NCBI GenBank assembly: GCA_900660155.1
Contig: CABFPE010000212.1
Coordinates: forward strand, 875,771-939,770
DNA: 64,000 bases
Source: Hofstenia miamia
Taxonomy: Eukaryota > Xenacoelomorpha > Acoela > Hofsteniidae
Reading direction: 5' to 3'
Position numbers and translations under genes: made by a program. Under the pieces are notes generated by a model. The model was given only the letters and a program-made list of their open reading frames with translations. It was not told where the DNA came from and did not search any database. Positions 22,911 through 32,421 of this stretch are shown here, piece after piece (position 1 is the first letter of the stretch; every line of letters starts with the position of its first letter).

Positions 22911-24530
22911 AGCAATTGGTAATTTTTAACTAAGCATCGTGGAATCAATTTATGTAGATTTAAGAGAATCACGCTTAAACAAAAATGACGAATATACATT
23001 TACATATAACCTAAATCTACGAATATTTGTAAAACAATTATATATTGATGAATATTTTGTGCTAAATAAATGATACGTTTCTTTTTTAAAGTCATACACA
23101 AACTCAACAATTTGAAATCATGCAATTTACCAAATTTTGAAAATAGAGATCTAAGCTCATAACAGAATTAAATTTGTCTTGCAATGCGGACAAAATCTTA
23201 TTGGGATACATCCAATGTTAGTAATTTTGAAAATTATTTAACTTACACGCTGAGTAAACTCAGGAAACTGATTTGTTTTGCATTTTAATTATTCCAAAAT
23301 TTAATGCAATATCTATTGCAAATGAATCATGTATTAAATAATACTTTAAATGCATAAAATTTCTGCCTATGGATAGATATGAATCAATCCCCCAATCTGC
23401 ATGAATAAAATATCTAGGTGCATGGATTGCCACTTGACTTTCATTCAAAGATTTCCTTAACACAAGGTTAAAAAGATGGAAAGCCAATATCAAATGCTCC
23501 CACAGCACTGCTGTTAATAGCTGGAAGCTATTACAGCAAACAGCAAAGTGCTGCTTAAACCAGTAGGTAAAAATAGAGCATGTCGCATAATATCTATGTT
23601 TTTTATAATCTATTAATGTCTTTCAATCTCCCACAATTTAATCAAAGATGCAGAAAATATTAAACTGATGTTGAAATCATTTCACAATTTTGTTTTGTGT
23701 GCACTTATAACTTCTCACTCCTTGTTCATTATCAACTTTTAGAATGGATGATAAACTTTTAAAAGCATTTACAAATGATTGGATTTTATTACTTTAGATG
23801 ATTTGAATGGTGATTCAGGCAGCTGACTTGTTGCCATTAATTCCAATGAAGATTAAGTTTTATTACTGCTTTTATTCCTTGTTTATACTGTATGTTTCCT
23901 AGTAATTTTGGTTTTTGTGTTACATGTTTCATAGATATTTTATCCATTTTAAAATGTGTGTTGAATTTACTGTTTTGTGGTTGTTTTTAATAATCTGTTT
24001 CACAGTACATTGCTTTTCTTTTAACCCTGCTTAAAAACAATGTTATTGACTCCTATCCATCCAATGTCAGAGCCTAGCGATGAATTTTTTATCAAGCCTA
24101 TCTATGGAATAAGTAAGAAAATATCAAAGCTGCTAACAGCTTCTGTTAAAAGCAAAATGGTAATCCCTGCAAATGTTTAACACATAAGGAAACAAGAAAC
24201 TTAATTAATAGCAAAATATTAATTTATGCAATATTTATGAGCAATCTGCATAAGCGTGCATTCTTTCAAATGGAATAAACACAACACAGCCTCAAAGCAT
24301 ATGCAAGATTTTTAATTGGGAATTGTAAGTAATACATAACGTTAGAAGACAATAGACTGGTCATTTACTACAAAAGCACAAAATTATTTCACTAAATAAT
24401 ATAAAATATTGTTTCTAGAGATAGGAAAAATCTAAAATGCAAAAATATATTAGAGATGTTTCATTTACCACTTGGACTGATTAATTGACTGATTAGTTAT
24501 ACAATCGAAAATTTTTGATGCACTCTGGTA
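22911..24530. other. Intron of GPCR-B, nothing recognised
   Basis: AT-rich intronic sequence without supported coding or repeat structure. An 82-codon minus-strand frame at 23260-23508 shows no domain. Confidence 0.45.
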
Positions 24531-24539
24531 ATGTGAAAA

Positions 24540-25310
24540 GCAAACTATATGATTTTAAAGGGCGTACCACAAGGATCTGCTTAAGGTCCATTGTTGCTTA
24601 TAATATACATATCAGATCTTACCAAAAAGAAGCATGGAAATTGCTACTGTAGATTTGCAAACGATATTACGTTTATAGTTCTTATTAAAACATCTTTTAC
24701 ACAGTCTTTATAATCAAAGTTAAGTTATGTTCAAGAATGGAGTGAAAAGAATTTACTACCGCTAAATATGAGCAAATTTGTTATGCTCAATCTTGGAAAT
24801 AGCAAAAACTGGAATCCAGTATCAAATGAACTAAAATGTGTTAAAGAACATAAACTGCTGGGAGTTTGGATATTTTCGGACCTAAAATGGACCACCAAGC
24901 CTATCAATGAAACAGAGTACGACGTGCGAGCCAAAGATTATACTGCTTGAGAGTTATGGTAAGTCTATCAAAGCCTCATTCTAAGTTTGTTTGATTTTTC
25001 CTGTGAAGTATTTGTGTCATTACCAATCTATCTAAATAAGAACATTGAAACAGTTTGTAAACGTGTGAAAAAATAATTAATTTTCCAAATTCAAAATCAT
25101 TAATATTAATTAAATCTCGTGTTAAAATCATTGCATTAAAATATTTTTAAAAGGCACTACAAAATACGTACCATCCTCTTCACTCAATTATGCCTAATAG
25201 AACATCCTATGTTCGACTAATAAAGCCAAAATATAAAACCACTCGTCGCTTAAGTGAATTTATTCCTTTTTGTTCTTCACTTTATAATTAATCATTATCA
25301 GCCAAAGCTA
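24540..25310 (+). pseudogene. LINE reverse-transcriptase fragment in the GPCR-B intron
   Basis: From 24555 the plus strand reads LKGVPQGSA, a stop, GPLLLIIYISDL, then CRFANDITFIV (the FADD block with Asp changed to Asn), then VKRIYYR followed in another frame by LNMSKFVMLNLG and EHKLLGVWIFSDLKW. Further on come LHSIMPNRTSY and FIPFCSSLYN, matching the usual C-terminal end of CR1/L2-type elements. The sequence ends in an ATTATTATTATTATG tail at 25379-25394, a common LINE 3' microsatellite. It is dead: stop in the VPQG block, FADD mutated, several frameshifts. Same orientation as the host gene. Confidence 0.6.
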
Positions 25311-25421
25311 GAGATTCTTCTTTTTCATATGTTGCTATTTAATTTTTTTTGTTTATTATATTTTCATTAGTAAACGCCATTATTATTATTATGATTCTTC
25401 TCACTTGTCTCCTACTTCTAA

Positions 25422-25955
25422 CTAATGCTGCCTGCTCAAGCTCCAATGTACCATTCGTCCCACCTTGTCATGCCTGAATTTATACTCATTCTCCGCCAAC
25501 TTCTCACACCCTGCTATCAGATGATCTACTGTCTCCGCCTCTTTCTTACATAGCCTACACTTATCGCTTACTTCTACTCTTCTGTCTATATGCTTCTTCA
25601 ACCAGTTTGTTCTTATTGCTTGCTCCTGTGCTGCCATTATCAGTGCTTCTGTTTCTCTCTTCAGTCCTGCCTTCTTTAACCACTTGTTGCTCTCTTCTTT
25701 GTCACACATTTCTGTGTTCCTCCAGTATTCTCCATGCATTGCCTTCTGCCTATACCTTGTTTGTCTCTCTGATTTCATCTTACTCTGGTATACCTTCTTT
25801 CCTTCACTCTCAGTTCTTATCTTCCTTAGCTCCTTAGTGACCTCTAGTAGGGATCCTTTAGGTTGCTCTTCTACATATTCCTTTAGCCCTAGTGCTTCTT
25901 CTTCTACAGTCTCGAGTTTTATCAGCTGATAAAAAAGCAGATAGAGTGCTCACAC
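25422..25955 (-). pseudogene. LINE C-terminal zinc-finger region (restriction-endonuclease type), truncated
   Basis: An open minus-strand frame of about 178 codons. It contains WLKKAGLKRETEALIMAAQE, then KCRLCKKEAETVDHLIAGC, a C-x2-C-x8-H-x4-C cluster, followed by HDKVGRMVHW. This matches the segment between the reverse transcriptase and the C-terminal restriction-like endonuclease in R2/NeSL-like elements. It lacks both the RT upstream and the endonuclease downstream, so it is a fragment despite its open frame. It sits tail to tail with the LINE at 24540-25310 and ends about 140 bases before the acceptor of GPCR-B exon 2. The fragments at 7440 and 58140 look like other parts of the same family. 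Confidence 0.6.
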
Positions 25956-26094
25956 TATCGATTTTTATCACAATTACAAAGAAAAACAAATTATTAAAAA
26001 ATATATTACCCAAACGTTTTTTATTTTAATTATTTTTAAGAACATTAGCGAGAGGATTGAATATTTCTATTAAACAGATTTATTGTATCTTTAG

Positions 26095-26742
26095 GCAAGC
26101 TACTTCAACAATTGGTTCACTCGTATTACTGCGACTTACCACATGATGTTTCTGGCAGTTGATCGAATGATTGCAATTAGAGCCCCAGTTTGGTACAAAA
26201 ACTATGGAAAACAAAGCTTTGGATATAAAATAAGCGCATTTACTTGTGTTACCTGTTTCCTACTCATATTGCCAAATTTCATAAAATTTGACATTGTTGA
26301 TTCCAGCTGCTTTATTAAAGCCAGCCCAATGTTCATATTCTGGTACATTAAAGTGTATGCTAGTGTAGTAGCCTTCGTCATTCCTTTTAGCGTTGTATCT
26401 TTTGCTAATGTGTATTTTATATATTCCCTAAAGAAATTAAGTAAGGATAAAGTTGTGAAAAAAGAGAAGCAAGCGGAAAAACGTTTGACAATAATGTTAT
26501 TGACAAACTGTGTGGTGTTCTGCGTTTTAACTGCAACTACTGTGGCACTCGGAATATTCTATTACAACTACAGTCGTGTTACTATACAAGACCAAGCTTT
26601 ACTTTATTTAAGTGCAAAAATATCGTATCTTTCTTCAATTTTTAATGCATCAGTGAATTTTATATTTTACTTCGTTAGTGGACCCATTTTTCGATCCGCT
26701 TTTTATGTTTACTGGAAATCAGTTTTCACCTTTGAAGTTTGA
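26095..26742 (+). CDS. Orphan GPCR, paralogue B, exon 2 (TM3-TM7)
   Basis: Follows an acceptor (ATCTTTAG at 26087-26094) in phase 0 and encodes the last 215 residues of the 308-residue receptor. Visible in order: TM3 end with LAVDRMIAI (Arg117 as position 3.50), the loop APVWYKNYGK, TM4 with LPNF, a second extracellular loop with Cys165, TM5 with Pro190, and the basic third loop KLSKDKVVKKEKQAEKR (coupling region). TM6 is TNCVVFCVLTATT, with no Trp or Pro at the toggle and kink positions. TM7 is NASVNFIFY (Asn281, Tyr285; Phe replaces the usual Pro), and a 15-residue tail after GPIFR has no Cys for palmitoylation. The frame is clean. The unusual TM6/TM7 signature is shared by all three paralogues and so is a family trait, not damage. 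Confidence 0.88.
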   Translation, partial: ASYFNNWFTRITATYHMMFLAVDRMIAIRAPVWYKNYGKQSFGYKISAFTCVTCFLLILPNFIKFDIVDSSCFIKASPMFIFWYIKVYASVVAFVIPFSVVSFANVYFIYSLKKLSKDKVVKKEKQAEKRLTIMLLTNCVVFCVLTATTVALGIFYYNYSRVTIQDQALLYLSAKISYLSSIFNASVNFIFYFVSGPIFRSAFYVYWKSVFTFEV

Positions 26743-29574
26743 AAATCGAGTAGAAAACTTGTTATGGAAAATAACATAAGTTTTATGGTGCTAATAGGAC
26801 TATTATATACGTCAACATATAAACTTGCATGAGCATCGAAATAATTTACTGCAAACCCAAAATTCAAATTTGTCCGTAATTGATTATACAAAGGTAATTC
26901 AAACGTTTAAATTTTAACTTTATTTTTTCTGTGTTTCTAGATGTTTATTATTCAATGCTAATATTGTAAGTATTTGTACAATTGCTCTAAATTTTCCTAA
27001 ATTTAGAGGATTACTATTTCCAAGGTAATTTAATCTTATTAGAAGCATAATTGCAAATATCATTTTTAATTGTTGATGTAATTTTAACGTATGCATAAAC
27101 CTGTTTTCTCTCAATAAACTCAGGAAAACTTGACATAATCTACATGCCATTTTCACAGATTCATTGCATCACTCCTTTAATAATGAACATATTCTCGCAC
27201 TTCTTTCAATCAGTTTAACTAGTTGTGCACGATACCCAAATATAAACATCAAAAAATACTGAGTATTTGCAAGTCAATATATTATACATGGCTAAAATAA
27301 TTATATACATATATATATATATATATACATGAAAATTTTCAGCTCATGTTTATCTTGATAATATTTATTAGATGTTGCGATCGTTCCTTCAAGTATGAGG
27401 GCTTATATCCAAAGATGTAACTTCGTTGGGCCGACTTTTCAAAATATATTGAGCCATTTTTCATACGTCTAAAATTAGGTTAAATTGCTGCTAAGTCTAT
27501 AAAANNNNNNNNNNNNNNNNNNNNNATCGTTCCTTCAAGTATGAGGGCTTATATCCAAAGATGTAACTTCGTTGGGCCGACTTTTCAAAATATATTGAGC
27601 CATTTTTCATACGTCTAAAATTAGGTTAAATTGCTGCTAAGTCTATAAAATTTTAATATTACAGTTCAGTAAAAAAATATTGATAACTAGCTGAGGCATT
27701 CCTTGAATAAATTAAGAGTTGAGAGACATGAAACACAGCATTCAAATCAACTCCTTCTAAGGCTAATTTTCTATCATTCAGTCATTTTGTAATTGTATAA
27801 TTTCCTACTTTCAGTTTTCCAATTTTGATTTTTTAGTCTAAGAAATACATTTAAAAAATTTAAAAGTCGCATTATAAAATAGATAGTAAGGATATATTCT
27901 GAATTATTTGGAAGTTTCTGGAGGGCTTCGCAACGTATTGATCCTCAACTTACGTTTTATATTTAAGTCGATGCTGTTGTTATACATAGATGTATATAAT
28001 AATATATTAAACAAAGTTTTTTGTAACATCTATTGAATATATATTTAAGAAAGTAAAAAATGTATGACATCATTGTTTTGTCTTTCTTTGACTAGGCTTT
28101 TATAAAATTTTAAAATTGACTAAGTGATCCTAAAACCCAATACTTAGTATTTGATGCCATTTATTCAAAATTCCTATTGGTGATTGCTTAGTTCCTTTGA
28201 AAAGGTCCATGGTTTAGTGCAACAAACAAAATCATACAAAATAAATGGCAATAAATTCAATACAATTAAATAATTGTGTGTTTTAATAGACGTAGTAAGT
28301 GATCGATGCCGTGGGGTACTAACAGAAGGTTACCCTTGTAGGGGATCCGAAAATGAATATAAGTTATGCTAAAAAAAAGATTAACATGATTCTACAGCAG
28401 TACATAATTTTTTTCATTAATTGTTTAAAATTTGCGTTAGAAGGCTGTAGCCGCCCTTTTTACCTTTTTAGCTTGACGTGTTCATTTACGAACTGATTGA
28501 TGTTAACCCTTGAAAACCTCTATGCAAAATCATTTATGCACTCGAATAAATTTGATAGATGAAAGTAAAAATCCGATGTTTGTTTTATAATTTCTAACAT
28601 AATAGAATTTGCGAGTAAAATGTTGAATTTTATGGGCCTTTTAATGATTGTGGCAAATTGACGGCTCTTGGCAGGTTTTAATAAGTGAAATATAGAATAT
28701 TGTATATAGATTTATATAGATTGTACATATCAATGTAGTGAGCAAGAAATCTGTAAACCTAATATCTAAGTGTTTTCTAAATATATACTTAGGCCAGAAG
28801 GAAAACATTTTAGTAGTCTACAGGAAATTTTTCTCAAAAATATATTGATTGAAGTATTAAGTAGTTCAAGGATATCAGATTATACAAGCAACAGCCCAAT
28901 AAATACTGATAGAATTTGTTTAAAAGTCTATCAGAAATATTGATTAAAATTGCTTAAATGAAATTTGAAGGAATATTTTCTTTATAATGGATCACAAATA
29001 AAAAATTTCAATATATTGCTTCAGGTTTTCAATAGTTATGTGAGACATTTGATAGAAATGTTGATAGTCATAGCAAGTTCATCTTCTTGTTCAATTAATT
29101 TCAGGCAAAAACGAATTTGTAAGTTTAGCGTGCATGTGAATTCTTAAAATTTAACTGCACGTTGACTCACCTTGTATAATTTTAATGATCCTGATGTATT
29201 GTCAATTGATCATAATACCAATAGATTTTAATCTATTAAACGTAATTATTGAATCATGGGAACTTCTGATGACTTGAGTGTGACTCTATCCTAATAAATT
29301 GAATTGAAACAAAGGATTTTTTGCTTTGCTCAGTTAAAAAAAAGATAGACACTTCAAAAAATAGTGGTTATAAAAATGAAATTCTTACAAAAGCCAAAGA
29401 GGAAAAAAATTGCATTGACTCTAACCTTTTTAATTATTTAACATCAAAGCCATTTTCTGATCAATATGATAAAACATTTGATTTTTTCACTACAGATTGT
29501 TAAAAGTCTATGTATGAATGAGAATGGAGGACTTCAAAAAAAAATTACAACAAACTTTTGAACTATTCATTTTT
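26743..29574. other. Intergenic between GPCR-B and the polymerase fossil
   Basis: No gene recognised. AATAAA at 27114-27119 could end the GPCR-B transcript. An (AT)n run lies at 27301-27330 and an N-joined duplication at 27380-27650. Short open frames (26709-27156 minus; 28965-29147 and 29321-29503 plus) show no named domain; the last, lysine-rich, lies just before the polymerase relic and might belong to the same element. Confidence 0.4.
27380..27650. repeat. Exact 125-bp direct repeat across 21 N (probable assembly duplication)
   Basis: 27380-27504 (ATCGTTCCTTCAAGTATGAG to CTATAAAA) is repeated at 27526-27650 with no difference I could find. The 21 N between them point to a gap whose flanks overlap rather than to a biological repeat. 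Confidence 0.85.
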
Positions 29575-30240
29575 AGCTTGTGATTACATTAGAGGAAGGG
29601 TTAATACAAAAATGTTTGAAAAGAATGTAATACAAAAATTAATAATGGCACATGAAAGTTTATTGAATCAAAAACCAATTGTGATTTTGATTACTTTCTA
29701 CTTTTGAAATTGTTACTAGATGAACATATTTTGACATCTTGGAAACATTTTTAGTGAAAATGAGAGTATTATAATGCTGAATTATATGGATACAGACATC
29801 TTTATTTTGTATGGAAAAAGCAAAAAATATTACTAATCATTTAAAAACTCTTATGATGATTTAATTTGGTAAGGATCAGGAATTGTTTAATGAAAAATTT
29901 TAAAATTGAGAACAAAAAACATTTTTTCTTAGATGAATTTGTTGTTTTAAGGAGTAAATATATTCATTGAATGTTGACATCAGATATACATTTCCTCAAA
30001 AAGGAATAAGAAAAGTGGAAAAAGAATAGTCTACAATTGAAATTCAGAGACAAAAGTCAGTATTTCCAACAATTCAGCACTTATAAATAAAAAAACATAA
30101 AATTTCTATAATCAGAACCGACTGTTTTAGTATGTGCTGGTCTAATTAACACAGCAAAATTTTCCTCATCACAATTTAATGATAAGCAGTATTTATTAAA
30201 TAATATTGAAAGTATTTTATATTCATTCATTTAAATAATC
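29575..30240 (+). pseudogene. Fossil of a protein-primed family-B DNA polymerase (Maverick/Polinton-like)
   Basis: Successive plus-strand blocks, in shifting frames, match the palm-to-thumb region of DNA_pol_B_2 polymerases in the right order. RVNTKMFEK lies near 29600 (the conserved Asn-rich block before the palm). NQKPIV lies near 29670. NYMDTDIFIL lies near 29780 (the catalytic DTD motif, followed here by Ile rather than Ser). DEFVVLRSK lies near 29935. KGIRKVEK lies near 30000. QFNDKQYLLNN lies near 30175 (the 'FDDKRYxL' ending). At least four stops or frameshifts separate them, so it is long dead. In animals such polymerases are carried by Maverick/Polinton elements and related viruses. 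No integrase, capsid or terminal repeats were found nearby, so the parent element is not proven. Confidence 0.6.
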
Positions 30241-31000
30241 AAGACCTGTAATTCAAGTTGGCTAAAATGGTTTTACAAAATTAGCCTTAAATGCCAAAAA
30301 TATTTAAAAAGATATTTATATATGATGAAAGCTGAGGAATATATAGGACATACTGATATATGTTGCCAGCCTTATTTCAACAACATAATAATAAATACAT
30401 GTAATACACAAATATTATATTTACAAGCTCCTGTAAGCTACTTGGTAACAATGCTTCTTTCTCTTAACTATTTATATCTGTGTTACTAAGCTAAGAAATT
30501 TTCAGTGATTTTTTTGATTCATTGGTCAATTTAGCATTATTTGCGTAATTGTAATTGTTTTCTATATTAATAAATTGCAAAATTTACTTGAACAATTTCT
30601 AATCATTTTCTTTTCTGGTAGGTAATCTAACATATTCCATAATAATAAAGAATACATCATTTATGACGATTTTCTTAGTGACTTTATGCAGACGACAAAC
30701 ATCTCATTAATCAATGAAATAATATTTTTTAACATAAATAAAAGAATTTAATCATGCAAATTCAAATTAAAAAAAACACAAATATTGCTATTATGTAGAA
30801 AAATCTAAATTCATGATAGGGTAATGTAGCTTTTAAGATTTCTGAAAAATATTTATCTAAGCAATAATGTGCAAAACGTCAAAAATAATAATATTACATT
30901 GTTAGTGATTTTGCTTTAATATATAATATATACTACTACTACTACTATATGTCTTCTATTCGCTATTAATATAACGATCTATAAATTTAACAAAAATAAG
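30241..31000. other. Intergenic, nothing recognised
   Basis: Very AT-rich; a short TACTACTACTACTA run lies at 30931-30944. No coding segment supported. Confidence 0.45.
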
Positions 31001-31546
31001 TTATTTATAAAAAGTTCTTATTATTCTGCAATTATTGCAGAAACAAGATAAAAACCAGGAGCAAACATTATCAGTGGTGAAATACTCCTTAACATGAAAT
31101 TCCATGAATCTGATAAGTTGGTTTTTAAATGCATAAGGTTTATCGAAAATATCAACAGAAGTATTGATTATTATGTAATTGGCCATGTAGATTACTCGAT
31201 CCCAAAAATTATTANTTCTCTCAATTGAATTATAGTTTTGTTGTTCAGGAACTCCAGTTAAAATTAGTACATTAGGATTAACTGGTCTAGATGCTGGTAG
31301 TGATTGAATTATAGATGAGCTTGAAGCTTTACAAATATCTTGATTGAGTTTTGTGATATTCATTGAGTATTTTTCAATTTCATTCGTAATACTATCCAGT
31401 TTTGAGTTTATTTCATTGAATAAAAGCTTATCATCTTCATGTGTTAGAACCAATGTTTTTAAAGCAGATTGTGCTTGGCGATGTGTCAGAGACATTATTT
31501 GAGTTTCCGATAGTGATAATACAATTTCTTTCTTTGAAAGATCCAT
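31001..31546 (-). CDS. Coiled-coil open frame, possibly LINE ORF1-like
   Basis: A 181-codon frame starting at an ATG (31546-31544) and running through a single N at 31215. Residues about 45-70 (LFNEINSKLDSITNEIEKYS onward) look like an amphipathic heptad coiled coil. After a Ser/Pro-rich stretch comes NVLILTGVPEQQN, which resembles the 'NxxIxGIPE' strand seen after the coiled coil in many LINE ORF1 proteins. Beyond the N the sequence is Phe/Tyr-rich and unlike that family, so the frame may shift at or near the N. No neighbour on this strand helps. It could equally be a short host gene or a piece of an unrelated element. Confidence 0.35.
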   Translation of the reverse strand: MDLSKKEIVLSLSETQIMSLTHRQAQSALKTLVLTHEDDKLLFNEINSKLDSITNEIEKYSMNITKLNQDICKASSSSIIQSLPASRPVNPNVLILTGVPEQQNYNSIERXNNFWDRVIYMANYIIINTSVDIFDKPYAFKNQLIRFMEFHVKEYFTTDNVCSWFLSCFCNNCRIIRTFYK

Positions 31547-31643
31547 TTTTCGAAAATGATTGAAAATAATTTAATTTATATGTATTTTCTTTATTACGAA
31601 TCAAGAGATAATTGCAAATTCCAAACGTTCGTAATTTCCCACC

Positions 31644-31684
31644 ATATATTATATATATATGTATATATATGTATATATATATAT
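31644..31684. repeat. (AT)n microsatellite at the 5' edge of a Penelope-like element
   Basis: Alternating A/T with two G interruptions, directly upstream of the first recognisable Penelope coding sequence. Confidence 0.9.
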
Positions 31685-32300
31685 TAAAATAATTAATTTA
31701 TCTGATCAAATTCTCACTAAGGAGGAAGAAATGGCTTTGTCTTTAGGAAATAAAATATCATGGCCAAAAAAGATTGAGAAAAATTTAGCAAACTTTGAAA
31801 CAGAGTTTATATTTTCACAATTATTGAAATCAAAAAACCAAGTGAAATTGGATATGCTGAACTGAAAATCTAAGTGAAATCAATATTTAATAATTACATA
31901 AACAAAAAATTTTATATTCCCCCTGAATTAATGTAACTTAAAAATGTAATTAAAGATCTAGACAAAGACCAAAAGTATTTACATATCAAAAATTTGATAA
32001 AGTAAATGGTATTGTTGTAGATAATAAAAAGAGATACACTGCAGAAAAGATAAAAGTCTTAGATGATGAGACAAAAATCAAAGAGGTTTTGCTAAATAAT
32101 AATAGAACGTCTACGTATATATTACAATCTCAAGAAAAATTCAATAAAAAACTTCTTCAAATGAAAAATTTGGGAGAAATCTACAAAAAAGAGTATAATA
32201 ATTGCTTTCATAACACTGGCTGTCAATCACTAAGAATATACAGTTTTTGTAAAATACATAAAGATGCAACATCTCCACCCTATAGAGACTGTCAGTATTG

Positions 32301-32421
32301 TGTTTACAGTAATTAATACGGAAGAAGTTATAGGTGTGATTGACAGGCACGCATGTTTAACATTGTTTAAATGGTTTAGTAGTAAAATAAATGATAAAGA
32401 AGTTAAGTTAATAAGCCAACA
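32301..32421 (+). repeat. 5' LTR of the gypsy element
   Basis: 121 bp from TGTTTACAGTAATTAATACG to AGCCAACA. It aligns along its whole length with the right-hand copy apart from point differences and one indel of about 13 bases. Confidence 0.7.

Noticed and set aside
25607..25929. Plus-strand Ser/Leu-rich frames that look like a signal peptide or membrane protein
   Set aside because: Antisense shadow of the minus-strand LINE zinc-finger frame, whose CRLC...HLIAGC cluster is the real signal.
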